This document shows, piece by piece, positions 1 through 11,599 of a stretch of 64,000 nt of DNA (the first letter of the stretch is position 1; every line of letters starts with the position of its first letter). The stretch covers positions 19,505,102 to 19,569,101 of the forward strand of contig CM067507.1 of NCBI GenBank assembly GCA_034509495.1, written 5' to 3'. This DNA comes from Acestrorhynchus altus (taxonomy: Eukaryota > Chordata > Actinopteri > Characiformes > Acestrorhynchidae). The notes below the pieces were generated by a model. That model was given only the letters and a program-made list of their open reading frames with translations, did not search any database and was not told where the DNA came from. The position numbers and the translations under genes were made by a program.

Positions 1-1017
1 TATTGAATGATCACCATCCCACCTCCTCATGTCATCTCAAAAGTATTTCCAGAAAACACAGTTTGCCTGCTACCCAGCTCAATGCTGGAAGGCTATATAA
101 CCCTCAGCTCCACATGTGGCATTAGGCATAGTCCCAGTAGGTTCATGTTTATCTGCCCCAGTCCTATTCTACTGGCAATGCTGCTTTGTAGGGACTAGAA
201 GCTGTGTCAGGAATGATTGCAACTTAAAATAACTGAACACCTTCATTAGAATGAGTGTTCACAGATATTTTAAAATATAGTATATATGCAGCAATACATT
301 TATATCTCTTTTGTTAACTTTTTATTCAAATCTGCCACAATAATGCAAACATTGGGCATATGTTGTTCTTATTTCAAAATAGAAGTAGTTACCTTTATAA
401 TGTAGAAAAATACATTTATTTTTATGGCATTTTGCTGATGCTCTTATTCCAGAGCAATATCCACCTGCACCATGATATGCATAGGTAGGAGAATGTAGTG
501 ACAGGAGTCTTGTTTAAAGTCTTTATTGTGTAGCATAGAATGCTTCCTTGTTTGCTTTCTAGTTTTTAATGAATAACACAGTGTTGCCATTCACCACAAC
601 AACCACCAGAGATAAGGGCTGCACAATATATCATTTCACCATCAGCATCGCAATGTGGGCATTAGTAATAGTTACATCGTAGGGCAGGCAATATCATTGT
701 GTATTGTTAACATTGTGACATGTTGGATTATTGATTACTGGTGATTTCTTTGTAAAAGTATTATTTTTTTTAATATTACAATATATATCACAGAAGAAAA
801 AAATATTGCAATGTCAGTTTCTTCCAATATCATGCAACCCTACTAGAGACGGAATAGACAGCAGGCACAACTAGCTGTTTTTTTTGTTTGTTTGTTTGTT
901 TTTTAGATTGAATTGTTAACTGATCCACCAGTCATCATTATGAAGTTGAAAGTTTTAGACGGTTCGTTAGTGATTTGTTTAGATATGTTTGTTAGTGACA
1001 TAGTCTCTTTGTTTTAG
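1..1017 (+). other. fhl3 upstream intron sequence
   Basis: No exon or LIM-coding stretch is visible before the acceptor at 1016-1017, so this is read as intron. It holds a MITE-like element (615-843) and a short (TTTG)n run near 882-902. Confidence 0.6.
615..843. mobile_element. MITE-like element with imperfect terminal inverted repeats
   Basis: The left end AGGGCTGCACAATAT and the inverted right end AGGGTTGCATGATAT match at 12 of 15 positions. The interior is AT-rich, has no ORF, and contains CAATGTGGG and TGCAATGTCAG blocks typical of the 'GGGCTGCACGATAT' fish repeats. These are usually classed as hAT-like nonautonomous elements, but I could not define a clean target duplication, so the superfamily is uncertain. 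Confidence 0.6.
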
Positions 1018-1204
1018 GTCTTGGCCAAAGGTGGAGTGACCTACCGAGATGAGCCCTGGCACAAGGAGTGCTTTTTGTGTACGGGCTGCAAGGTCCAGCT
1101 AGCTGGCCAGCACTTCACCTCTCGAGACGATCGTCCATACTGCCTCAAGTGTTTTGGCAATCTCTATGCCAAGAAGTGTGAGGCGTGTAGCAAACCAATC
1201 ACAG
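1018..1204 (+). CDS. fhl3: fhl3 penultimate coding exon
   Basis: The acceptor is a T-rich tract ending TTTTAG just before position 1018. The reading frame opens with GTC TTG GCC AAA GGT GGA, giving VLAKGGVTYRD, a sequence seen at the same junction in FHL proteins. The exon is 187 nt and ends one base into a glycine codon at an ACAG/GTAGAG donor. It encodes the C-terminal half of LIM domain 3 and the first zinc-ligand pair (CEAC) of LIM domain 4. The TTG at 1021 is an internal codon, not a start. Confidence 0.9.
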
Positions 1205-1261
1205 GTAGAGAGGAGTAGCTTTTCTCTGCTTATGGAATGGTTCAAGTCTGATCCCATGCTT

Positions 1262-1351
<90 letters not shown>

Positions 1352-1505
1352 AGGTTTTGGTGGAGGGAAGTATATCTCTTTTGAGGAACGGCAGTGGCAC
1401 CAGACGTGTTTCACCTGCAGCAGATGCTCTGTGTCGCTTGTCGGGGCTGGATTCTTCCCTGAGAGAGATGAGATCCTCTGTCGTGACTGCAACAGCAATC
1501 TATAG
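1018..1505 (+). CDS. fhl3: fhl3-like four-and-a-half LIM domain protein, last two coding exons (partial gene)
   Basis: C-terminal part of an FHL-family protein; the 5' exons lie outside the window. Joining 1018-1204 to 1354-1505 gives 112 residues: the second half of one LIM domain (WHKEC, CTGC, then YCLKC), then a complete final LIM domain with zinc ligands CEAC, WHQTC, CSRC and CRDC. FHL proteins are LIM-only adaptors shuttling between muscle Z-discs or focal adhesions and the nucleus, where they act as transcription cofactors. FHL3 is favoured over FHL2 and FHL5 by CTGC followed by LAGQ.FTSRD, by CFG.L, and by GGGKY.SFE with C(A/S)RCS and SLVG.GF. Linkage to rspo1 agrees, since human FHL3 and RSPO1 both map to 1p34.3. 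LIM-only identity is very secure; the paralogue is likely but not proven. The intron is unusual because it is mostly TG repeats. Confidence 0.88.
1205..1353 (+). repeat. fhl3 terminal intron, mostly a (TG)42 microsatellite
   Basis: This 149-nt intron begins GTAGAGAGG and ends TTTAG. Positions 1265-1348 are 42 uninterrupted TG units, followed only by TT and TAG. There is no conventional C/T-rich tract, and any branch-point adenosine must lie about 90 nt or more upstream of the AG, before position 1265. The layout resembles the TG-repeat acceptor of CFTR exon 9, where TG number modulates exon inclusion through TDP-43; function here is inference. Confidence 0.95.
1354..1505 (+). CDS. fhl3: fhl3 last coding exon
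   Basis: The first two bases (GT) complete the glycine split by the intron, giving PITGFGGGKYISFEERQWHQTC. The exon encodes the remaining ligands of LIM domain 4 (WHQTC, FTCSRC, ILCRDC) and ends CNSNL followed by TAG at 1503-1505. The short tail after the last zinc ligand is normal for FHL proteins. Confidence 0.92.
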
Positions 1506-2490
1506 AGCCTCCACACACAAAAGCATACAGACACACATATACACACACACACAAACATGTGCCTGCATGTCTCCAAACTTACAGATCCACAGAATCCTTA
1601 GAGCTTTCACGCATACTGATCCTGCTCAGCAATCACTGCTGTATATACAAGCTGTCCTACTCACATTTGATACTCAAGCAGGACACAGACACACAACATT
1701 TACAACATATTGGAGGCATGTGCGATATCACGTGATGTTGCCTCTTATGTTTGTTTGTGTAGAAAGGGGCAGTTTGCTATTTGCAATCGAGTCTATGCAA
1801 GACCAGGCTTGGAAGAAATGACTATATGCAGACTTGCGCATTGTGAGCTAGATTATTGCTCACCCTCCTGGTGTTTTTTAGCGTTTTGTATTAACTTTTG
1901 CCAATTTCCTTCTTGTTTTATTTATAACCAGTTCCCTTTTTTAAAGCACCAGTTAAAGAACATATTGAAGCTCAGCTCAAATGTCAGAGTTTGTCTACAT
2001 GACCTTGAAGATTACAAGTTGGCTGGTGGGGTGGAAAGATGCCCATTGTTTTTTCCCTTCAGTGACAGTGTGGCCAAGCTCCACAGACAGCATAAGCACA
2101 GTCAGGTTTCACATGCAGTACTGCACTACCAAAGCCATACTTTAGATAAACCATATGAGGACTTTTCATCGCAGGAACTTCAATATTAGATGTGTTATTA
2201 GGTTGTAATATCTTTAATTTAATGAAGAGAAAAATTCCAGTTCATTTTTTTTGGGTTAGTCGCCTTGTTCTGCAGAGCTTCCACGCGACCTGAGTTATGA
2301 GTATGTGAATGCAGACAGTAAAACACCAAAATAGATGCACAAGTATCAAAGCTCAGTGTCCTATTAATGAGATTCACGACTTTCCCAAACATTCCAAAGA
2401 GTTAGTCTCATAGCATTTGACAAAAGAAGTGGCTACAGGATGTGTCATGATTGATGATGTGATTCAAAATAAAATATTTGAATGGCTAAA
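1506..2490 (+). other. probable fhl3 3' UTR with candidate polyadenylation signal
   Basis: No coding evidence follows the stop. The first canonical AATAAA on this strand is at about 2468-2473; further hexamers occur near 2733, 2833 and 3465, so longer 3' ends are possible. The first 60 bases are rich in CA. UTR extent is inferred from hexamer position only. Confidence 0.4.
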
Positions 2491-2499
2491 TGCTGTAGC

Positions 2500-5360
2500 C
2501 TGAGCACTTTTGATACAGTGTACGTTTCACTGTTTTGTTACTGAGTATATTGTAATTTTGCAATCAGAAATATTTTTGATACTCTAGTGTATTCAGAATA
2601 TTTGGAATACTTTTATAACAGAGCAAAGGTGGATTTTACAGAAATGAAGATTGCAATGTGTTTGACAGAAAACATTCATGCGTTTGCACTATGGCTCCAA
2701 ACGATATCTGTAAGAAATGAATCAACACAGCAGAATAAAAATCACTTCCCATTCCCTACACTCCTAAAAACAAGAGGTGCAACAAAGGGTTCTGTGCACA
2801 ATGCCATAGAAGATGGCTATATTTGAATCTATAATAAACCCTGTTTGTAATATATAGTGTAACAGAAGCTGCACACTGCACACTTCAGAAGAAGGTTCTC
2901 TAAAATTTTAAAACAAATATTCCAAATTGGTTCTTCTTTGGCATTCTTCATAAAACTCTTGGTAGGAGTTTTTTATTTTTAAGAGTGTAAATCTGCTTGC
3001 ATATTCCTTTTTCTTTTGTCACACTTCCTCACTGCTCAACAGGTATAGCTTTTTTACTGTAGTCTTGTATGAGCTTTGCATTTGTTTTTATTTTCTTCGA
3101 GCCATATTTGCTAAGAGCAAATGATTGGAAGTCCCACGGAAATGTATGTTGAAATATGAAAATGTCAGCAGGATGGAATGCATGCTGTTCTCATACCTTC
3201 TCATAACTTTTTTCATATTCAGATGTTATTTCTTTTATTGATGATAATATTACTAATTTCACCATTTGATTATTATATATATATATGTATTCACTTTGAG
3301 CTTTGATGCTGGCTAGTCAAGGTTAGCTAATGCTTTTTAATTTGGTTGTTTTGTTTTGTTTTTGTTTTTTTTGTTTTTTTATAGCTGTCATTACAGACAT
3401 TGAGATTGGAAGTGTGGTTGTGATGCTCTTTCAGATACAAAGATGTTTGTTGATATTATTTGTTAATAAATATTTTATGAATGAATCTTTTGCCATCAGT
3501 CTAGAATTCTCTGATACAGAAAGTTTATTTCATTTCATATTTCACGTTTTCATTCCTTCAACAAAAAGTAATGCTGTAACAGAAATACCAGAATTACTGG
3601 TATTTAATTACTGATTTTGATCACATTCATTCTAAACTACTGACAATTTTATTACTAATACAGTGTATAAAAAAGGAAGTTTTTCAAGAGTTTTTAGTAA
3701 AGCCAAGTGTTCTATATAGGGTTGGGCAATGACTTGAAAATTTATAAAAATTTATAAAAAATATTATTTTTATGTTCAATAAACCATAAATAGTTCCTCT
3801 GTTTGTCTTTTTCAGTTTGTTTTTCTAATCAGAAGATATACTCTTTCATTCAAAACAAAATATCCCAGCTGTGTATATATACATCCAGGGACTACCTCAT
3901 CTTATGAATGTACTTGAGTACCTCAGTCAGATATTACAAAATGTTATTACAATACATAATTGAATTTTGAGATTGCATGTAAATATTGTTTGACCATGCT
4001 GTTAATTGTTAAACCACTTGTGTTTAGGAAGTTCTTGAATCTCTCAATACTGCTTCTCAAGATATACTGTCATGCACACATTAGTTTCAAACTTAATCTT
4101 ACACACCTGGCTGTAATAGATACTTCTGAAGGGCTTGATTAGACTAAATGCATCAGCTGTTTATTACAGTTAAAATGACAGTGGACATTTCTAACTTCAA
4201 ATGCCATTAAACAGCCCCAATTTTCAAAGATAGATTCTTTTCTCACATGAACACAGCCACCAGCAACTTTTCAAAACTGTTCAATCCAGTACCAAACAAA
4301 ATTGAACTTGACAGTTTCTGATTCACCCATCGGTTTTCTTATTGATTTCTTTACCATCTATACACCAAATAAACCAGAACATGTTTAGGATGAATGTTGT
4401 AAACATGAACCAATCGAAAAGATAAATTGTGGGAAGAGACAGAAGAGCGGTTGGGAGAAGACAAACAGGTAGACAATCAAAAAAAACAAAGTGTTGGCCC
4501 AGGTGAACTACTATCATTGACTATGTATAATTGACCAGAGAGGCTGCTTTGGGAGTACAACCAGATCTGCTATGCTTAACAGTGGCATCTACAAAACAGT
4601 GCATCTCAAAAATGTGAATGTCATGAAATGTCAACCAAATGTCATGTCATATGTTTTTTTATGCCAATCCATTACAGTGTACCACACACACACACACACA
4701 CACCCCTTGGGGCAATTTAGCATGGCACAATGTTCACAAAGATGCACTAGTATTGTAAATTCTTTAGTAAATTTACCGAGGCACATATCTTTGTTTTCCC
4801 ACCAAAGACCACAGCAGTTACTTCTCAAAGGGGGAAGAATTAAACTGTAGAGCAAGAAACTACAATAGCTAACATGGGCATCTCAAAAAACCATAAATCT
4901 TTCAATATTTTCAAGAGTGTTAACAAAGAACAACGTTGGGAGTGAGTTCCTAATGAAGCATTACATTAGAGTGGAAAAATATACTGCTATCTTTGAAAGG
5001 AACAGATTGTTTTAAGGTACGAATGTCACTAGGCCACATGTATATTGTCACTGTCCAATGTATCTCCAGAATGGCAACTTTACAGGAAAAGGCAAAAATT
5101 AAATAATTAAAGTAATATTAGAGCATTTCTATTGGTCCATTCAAAAAGAAATTCTGATAAAATATACACAACAACTGCCAGAAAACTAAAAATGGACAAA
5201 AATGGAGATACATGGTTTTCATTGGAGAGTGACAATATGCAACCAGTGCTGGTTTGGAACAAACCCAAGTAAGGCCCAGCAGCTGTTTTATGTGTAATAT
5301 ATAAAACTATAATGGCATACCAATTTTTTTCCTTGTATCTTTTTTTTAGAAAGTAATGTT
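2500..5360. other. intergenic DNA without a supported gene
   Basis: AT-rich sequence with short repeats: (TA)n near 3277, a poly-T stretch near 3340-3380 and (CA)n near 4683-4703. Phrases such as GTGCATCTCAAAAATGTGAA (about 4601) and its relative near 4880 resemble ends of fish DNA transposons. No credible exon seen on either strand. Confidence 0.5.
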
Positions 5361-5369
5361 TGAAGCTAA

Positions 5370-5905
5370 TCAAATATCTTTTTGGATGAAGCTGGTTTCA
5401 GCCTGGACGAATCACAATCACACTGTGGAAAGCAAGTGATTGGGAAAAAGAGCACCAGTGGATATGCCAGGCCAGAGGGGAGCTAATATAACAGCAATAT
5501 CCTTTGATGGAGTGGTGATGCATCAACCACTAATTGGACCATAAAATACAGAGCCCCTCATAGTGTTCCTGAATGACGTGCAAGTTTATGAGAGCTGAGG
5601 AAAGAGGGCTAGTAAAGCAAAATGTGCAACCATTTGCAACTGTGACATTTCACCACTTCTTTGCAGTTGCAGAATTCTCATTACATTGCCTTTCTAAACC
5701 CCATAGAGGTATTCTTTTCTTTAAGAGGGTAGAAGGTTTACAACCTCCATTCACCAGATATCCTTCCTTGGTGTGATACATGATGGATACTTGGCTATAT
5801 CTGTAGAAGATTGCTAGGGCTGGATCAGGCATGCCAAGCAATTCTTTCCCATGTGTTCAGTTCAAGGAGATGTGATGTGAATGAAAACTTGAACATGTAG
5901 AAAAC
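5370..5905 (+). pseudogene. decayed IS630/Tc1-type transposase
   Basis: Translating across frames gives a recognisable DDE-transposase core: FLDEAGFSL (around 5378-5405, containing the first catalytic Asp) and then VIGK(K/R) followed by a degenerate VPGQRG-like stretch. Near 5505-5570 comes a GVV.H.P.IGP.NTE-like segment, and near 5865-5890 the terminal RCDVNENL. These blocks are in the order expected for the Tc1/IS630-type transposases that carry a CDVDENL C-terminus. Several stops and frameshifts interrupt it and the HTH N-terminus is not evident, so it is inactive. Terminal repeats were not found. Confidence 0.7.
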
Positions 5906-6286
5906 GTTGAGCAGCATTGCTCTGAATTTTACTGCACATGAAATATTACATCAACACAATTACAGTAAGGCACTGTCATTAGCAAATTCAGACCATGCCA
6001 CCAGAATATATTAATAAGAGAGGATACTGCAAGCGAGAGAGAGAAGAACTTTGGGTTGGAGTTCATGGGGCTTCCATTTGTGGTAAAATTACAGACCTCT
6101 TGCTATGTGGAGCTAGGCCTGAGAGTTTTGAAAGTGTTAAAGTGAGGTGATGGGGAGGTGGTGGGTTGTGAAATCTATACAAAATTAGTGTGTTAAAAAT
6201 GAATTCTTAGGATGTTGGATTGGAGAGGTTTCAGGCATTTTTCTCTTCCCAAATGTCAGTTTGTAATAGTAAAAAGACTGTGTTGC

Positions 6287-6860
6287 CATATTACACCAGG
6301 CAAAACATTATGACCTTCTCATATCTACATTCACTGTCCATTTTATGAGCTCCTCAGAGAACACTTTGTAGTTATATAATTACAGACTGAAGTCCATCTG
6401 TTTCTATGCATACATTGTTAGTCAATTTCACCTTGTGTTTCAATGATAAGGACTCCCCGCAGGACCACCACAGAGCAGGTATTATCTGACTGGTGGATCA
6501 GCACTGCAGTGACATGGTGTGTGTGTGTTAGTGTGTGTTGGGCTGGTACTAATGGTTCAGACACTGCAGTGTGGCTGGAGTTTTTAAACACTGTGTCCAC
6601 TCACTGTCCACTCTATTACACACTCCTACCCAGTTGTTCCACCTTGTAGATGTAAAGTCTGAGACAGAAGCTCATCTGTTGCTACACAGTTTGTGTTGGT
6701 CATCCTCTTGGCCATCATCAGTGTTTACAGGCCGCTGCCCACAGGATGTTGTTGTTGGCTGGATATTTCTGGTTGGTGGACTATTCTCACCCCAAAAGTA
6801 AAATTGACGTGTTTAAACACTCCAGCAGCACTGCTGTGTCTGATCTGTATATCCAGATGT
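6287..6860. repeat. fold-back interspersed repeat carrying a Tc1-type terminus
   Basis: The left end CCAGGCAAAACATTATGACC is close to the terminus of a common fish Tc1-like family. The body is palindromic: GTTCAGACACTGCAGTG with GGAGTTTTTAAACACTG (6556-6591) reappears inverted as GTTTAAACACTCC with AGCACTGCTGTGTCTGATC (6811-6845). GGACTATTCTCACC and TTTCTGGTTGGTGGA lie between the arms. No protein is encoded. Confidence 0.7.
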
Positions 6861-6861
6861 T

Positions 6862-7373
6862 TTTGGGTCAGTCCTTCTAATGAATGCGAGTTGCACCCAT
6901 TGCTCACACAGATGTGCAAATCCACACACAGCATGTAGAGAAATGCTGCCAGTACAACAGGACAAATCAACATGTCTGATACACATGGCAGATAAACATG
7001 ACCCTATCTGCATTATACCTAATGTCACTTTTGGTCTAGATGAGTATAAAGTCCCCAGGATTGAGCTGTGGAGCAGTGTAACTGTAACTTTTCTGGAATG
7101 ATGGTGATCCATCCAATACTTCTGGGATGAGTCAGAATACTATGGGAATGAGGTCACTTGGTAATCATCCAGCATCCTGACCTCATTATTGCTCTTCCCT
7201 CTGAATGCAATCAAATCCTTGCAGCAATGCTTCAAAAATCTAGTAGAAAGCCTTCCCTGGACAGTAGAGAGAGTTACATCAATAAAAGCAAGATAAACTA
7301 TTTTTAATACTGTTCATTTTAGAAGAAACAATGAATAAACATGTGTCCAAGTACTTTTGTCCAAACAGTGTAT
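6862..7373 (+). mobile_element. internally deleted Tc1-like element
   Basis: The left part (GTCCTTCTAATGAATGCGAG, GTTGCACCCATTGCTCACAC, ATGCTGCCAGTACAACAGGA) and the right part (GCAGCAATGCTTC, TAGTAGAAAGCCTTCCCTGG) are both recognisable segments of one fish Tc1-like family. Much of the transposase body between them is missing. The end AAGTACTTTTGTCCAAACAG at 7350-7369 is a typical terminus. A second fragment of this family is at 21150-21310. Confidence 0.7.
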
Positions 7374-7659
7374 GTGTATTTAAGTGTGTTTAGGAAATAT
7401 TGTAGGTTTTTTGTGCATCGTTGGAATTACTATGGTTTCTTTTAGAATATTTTGAAATAACTCCATGTAAAAAGGACAGAAAATAAAGTGCAGTGAAGCA
7501 TATTTTAGCATATTTTTAGCATAATTGCTGTTACTACAGTCCTCAGTACATCTTAGAAGACAGTAAACGGTTGCATTCAAGACATATAAAAAAATTGTTT
7601 AACCTTTGGAACCCTATGACAATTTTGTTGCATGTTTTCCTAGTTTAACATAATTTCAT

Positions 7660-8041
7660 TCACCCAAAAATTAAAAAATAAATTTACAGACAGTCACACA
7701 TATCAGATATCGTTCTTTCAGGAGATCCTAGGTTACTCAAATTTGTCTTCATTTAAGATGTAAAAAAATCATTATAATTATATAAAAAGAAAATACAATA
7801 ATTTTGATTTGTAATAATGAGATTGACAAGGATATTTGTTTATGCTCTCCGGTGTCAACCAGAAGAGGATGGGTTACTCTCTTGAGCCTTGGTTCCTCTC
7901 AAGGTTTCTTCTTCCTAGCCTGAGGGAGTTTTCCTTGCCACTGTTTGCCCACTGGCTGCTCATTTGAGGCTTGGACCCGGATTTATGTAAAGCCGCTTTG
8001 TGACAACTCTTTGTTGTAAAAAGCACTATATGAATAAACTT

Positions 8042-8114
<73 letters not shown>

Positions 8115-8440
8115 GGATATTTATTTATATTTATAGTTGGTGTGATGTTTGAGCACTGAGAGAGCAAATAAAAGAGCAAACAGACCCTCCTTTCCCACTT
8201 TCATTTATAACCCAATATCTGCATTACATTATTAGCCCTGCACTCTTGCTGATCAGTTGGAGTCTGCATGCAGGTTGTGTATGTACACATGGAAAGAGCA
8301 TTAAACATGTACAGGGAGGCTCCTTTTGAATTTAAACTGGGATTTTATTTAGTTGGAAACCACTGAATTGTAGCAGTTTTGGATTACTGATTACTGATTA
8401 CTGATTACTGGATGGAAGACTGTGTTAAACTGGTAAGACT
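7660..8440. repeat. unnamed interspersed repeat, copy A (interrupted by L2)
   Basis: Blocks of this stretch recur in order at 25800-27130: GACAGTCACACAT with AAATTTGTCTTCATTT; GTAATAATGAGATTGACAAG; GATGTTTGAGCACTG with CCCTCCT; GGCTCCTTTTGAATTTAAAC. The two copies differ in their nested insertions. No coding capacity; class unknown. A short tandem TGATTAC array is at about 8382-8410. Confidence 0.6.
7844..8112 (+). mobile_element. L2-type LINE 3' end with (ATTG)n tail and target duplication
   Basis: Contains the fish L2 3' UTR signature (GGTTCCTCTCAAGGTTTCTT, TTTTCCTTGCCACTG, GTAAAGCCGCTTTGTGACAA, TATGAATAAACTTT) and ends in about 17 ATTG units (8045-8112). It is flanked by AAGGATATTTGTTTAT (7828-7843) and AAGGATATTTATTTAT (8113-8128), a 16-bp duplication with one mismatch. 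It is a severely 5'-truncated insertion. Confidence 0.85.
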
Positions 8441-8659
8441 TGTAGTTTTTTTATGCTGTGTGTATCACGTCTGTAGGTTACTCCGATCCTGACTTACGAA
8501 ACCTAGAATATGGCATGTAACTGCCCACAAAGTGTGAATCTCAGGTTCTAAGAGTTCAATGATTTTAGTGTTTTTAAGCTCAATGTGCAATGAATGACAA
8601 AATACCAGAAGAAAAACAGCAGTTTGTAGTGTTCTGTTGATTTTGAGGTGTGTCTGAAG

Positions 8660-10690
8660 TTTTTAGTTGGTTTTGTGTATTTGAGGTTGTGCATGTGAGG
8701 TTAAATGGTGAAAAATTCAAATCTGGATTCAGGCCTCATCATAGTACTGAGACAGTCCTAGTTAGGATTACAAATGATCTTCTTGCCTCTGATAAAGGCT
8801 GTGTGTCCCCATTTGTGCTGCTAAATTTAAGTGAAGCATTTGATACAATTGATCACATTATTCTGCTAGAAAGATTAGAAAGCATGTTCGGAATCACAGA
8901 GACAGGGCTCTCGTTGTTCAGAGCTTACTTAAACAATCGGTTTCATTTTGTAAATGTAAAGGATGTGTCTTCCAATCTCACTGAAATGAGATATGGAATC
9001 CCACAAGGCTCTATTTTAGGACCACTACTGTTCACTCTTTACATGTTAACCCTTGGCACAGTAATAAACAGACATGGCATTAACTTCCACTGTTATCCAG
9101 ATGATACTCAACTGTATATATCAGCAAACCCTGATGATAAAACTAGATTTAAGAAAATGGAAGACTGTATAAAAGACATCGAATCTTGGATGATGTATAA
9201 CTTCCTCCTTCTAAATAGTGACAAAACAGAGGTCCTTCATTTTAAATCTGGCTGATTTCTCTGTTGTACCTGGTTCAGCAGCAAAAAATCTTGGCATTAT
9301 AATTGACTCAGATTTATCATTTGTCCAACACAGAGGCAATATTACTAGGACAGATTTTCTTCCAAGTTAAGAAATCCACGATGCTGAAAAACTAGTGCAT
9401 GTTTTTATCACTTCAAGGTTAGATTATTGCAATACACTCACATGATTTTCAAGCAGGAACCTACATATACTTCAGTTAGTTCAAAATGCTGCAGCCAGTG
9501 TCCTAACTAACTAAAACTAGAACATTTAACCATGCCAGTCCCAATTTATCAGCACTGCACTGGCTTCCAATCAGATTATGTATAGATTTTGAATGGAAGT
9601 AAAAGATTGAAATTGTTTTACTTGCATTTACAGTCCTAATGCAAGTACATGCAAGATCTAATCTCCCATTATGAGCGATCACAATCACTCAGATCACAGG
9701 GTGGTGGCTTCTTACTGGTTCAGAAGGTAACAGAACAGAATTCAGAAGGTAACAGTACGAGGGGAGAGCCTTTTCTTACAAAGCCCCCCAGCTCTGGAAT
9801 AAATTTCCAGACACTGTCTCAGTCTTCAGGTCTAGGCTGACAACTCACTTGTTCAGTGTAGCTTTTGGTAAATAATGTCTCAGCTTAGTTACAGGCTGCA
9901 GATCCAGAAGTTCATGGACATAGGGAATTATGGTAAACTGGGATGTTGGTGCTGCCATCTGACTCACATGATCACTCAGGTTTGTGATGGGGAGCGGTTG
10001 GATGCCAATGTTTCAGAATGCTCCCATGTTTATGTTACATTCTGATTCTCTCCTTAGTTAGGCTGTTATAGACAGATCTGCTGGAGTCACTCGCCACACT
10101 CTGGTGATGTTTACATTCTGTTCTCCATAAATCTAAACACCAAAATAATTACATCTCTCTACCTTTTCCGAGTTAATGATGACCCACTGGCCTGGGCTGG
10201 TGCAGTGCTAGCCTTGAGCTCCTCTGGCCCATCTGAGAAGGACCCTGAGCTCCCTGACCACTACTTCACATTAGCTGCCCACCTTCTGGTTTATGACCCT
10301 GCCCTGAACTAGTTGCTGTCACCAACTAAAAAAGAAAATTACACAGACCCTAATTAGCTGCTACTGTTAATATTATGTCTCAGTACACCTGAGTATTACA
10401 GCAGACATGTGGGTGGTCCAGTGTCCCCCAACTAACTATGTATAAGTAATTTGACCAGAGGAGGTTGTGTCCCCCCCCCCTTGTGAGCCTGGTTCCTCCA
10501 AAGGTTTCTTCCTCCAGCTCTGAGGCAGTTTTTCCTTGCCACTGTCACTCTTTGGGTTGCTCATAAGGGGAGGTTTATATCTTGTCCTTTGTTCAAGTGT
10601 TGTTCACCATTATTTTTTGATTTCTGTAAAGCTGCTCTGTGACATCAGTTGTAAAATTCGCTATACTAATAAATTTTGATTGATTGTGTG
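8660..10690 (+). pseudogene. 5'-truncated, inactive L2-clade LINE (reverse transcriptase remnant)
   Basis: Frame 8650-9255 encodes a non-LTR reverse transcriptase fragment with motifs in order: SGFRPHHSTETVLV, FVLLNLSEAFDTIDH, YGIPQGSILGPLLFTLYM, HCYPDDTQLY, NSDKTEVLHF. The pattern fits the L2 clade of fish. After a stop the homology continues in shifted frames (LGIIIDSDLSF near 9290, TSRLDYCNTLT near 9415). The 3' end at about 10490-10690 matches the L2 tail (GGTTTCTTCCTCC, TTTTTCCTTGCCACTGTCAC, AAATTTTGATTGATT). In motif A the usual catalytic Asp is Asn (LLNLS for LLDLS), and the catalytic YADD box reads YPDD, so the enzyme is dead even apart from the frameshifts. The endonuclease domain is missing. 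Confidence 0.9.
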
Positions 10691-10782
10691 CTGGTTAAAG
10701 ACACTGTATTAAGAGCTTTGGAAAAAGGTTAGCATTTAGAAATACACAGAGTTTCTATTGTTCAATCAATATACAGCATAAG

Positions 10783-10785
<3 letters not shown>

Positions 10786-10847
<62 letters not shown>
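10786..10847. repeat. (TG)31 microsatellite
   Basis: Uninterrupted TG dinucleotide run. The Val/Cys reading frames across it are artefacts. Confidence 0.97.
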
Positions 10848-10848
<1 letters not shown>

Positions 10849-10849
10849 C

Positions 10850-11481
10850 TGCTGTTTCATCACCTTGATGAGACAAAAAGCTCATAACAAACACACAGCC
10901 AGATCCGCTCACTCGTCTCTGCATTGGTGGATGTCTTCCTCCCCTTCTTTCTTTCGGCCTTTTCACCAAAAAAGGAAATGGAAAAGAAGCAGGAGAGGGA
11001 GGGGACCCCGCCTTCTGGTGGAAGTAGCAGAAGTGTGTGGGAGCGGATTTAATAGAACAGGGGGTGAGGAGGTGGAGGAGGGTAGAAGCATCTGGAGCTG
11101 GTCCATAGCACATCCACTGGGGGTCAGTTGCACACTCATACATATTGCAGTAAGGTTTATGGGAAAAGGACTGAGCTGGTAAGGAAGAGGAGGAGGCTGG
11201 TGAGGATCATGTGAGTGAGACCTGAATCATCGTTGAGGAAAATCCATAGTAGACAACCTAGTGTAGGGGGAGAAGCTTCAAACATCTCTAAAGCAGACTC
11301 TGTGTGTCATCAAAGGTTTGTCTGTGCACCACCAAATGCTTCACAAACATCATTTGATACATCCAATTAAAATATTTAAAAATACGAAAGTGTAACTGTT
11401 CTAATACAATAGTGATAAAGTTATGTGTGTCTGTATATGTTAGGCTGTGACTCTTCAGAGGCCCAAAAGCCCCCATGAGAG

Positions 11482-11530
<49 letters not shown>

Positions 11531-11532
11531 CA

Positions 11533-11599
<67 letters not shown>

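Noticed and set aside
1021..1218. Independent small LIM protein starting at 1021
   Set aside because: The apparent start is TTG inside an exon preceded by a splice acceptor; it is part of fhl3, and the frame only ends where it runs into the intron.
1154..1576. Open frames rich in Val/Cys or His/Thr across the fhl3 intron
   Set aside because: They are translations of the TG/CA microsatellite; the real frame is set by the two LIM exons.
8041..8113. Possible CRISPR-like regular repeat
   Set aside because: Simple ATTG tandem at the end of an L2 LINE; no spacers, and the DNA is vertebrate.
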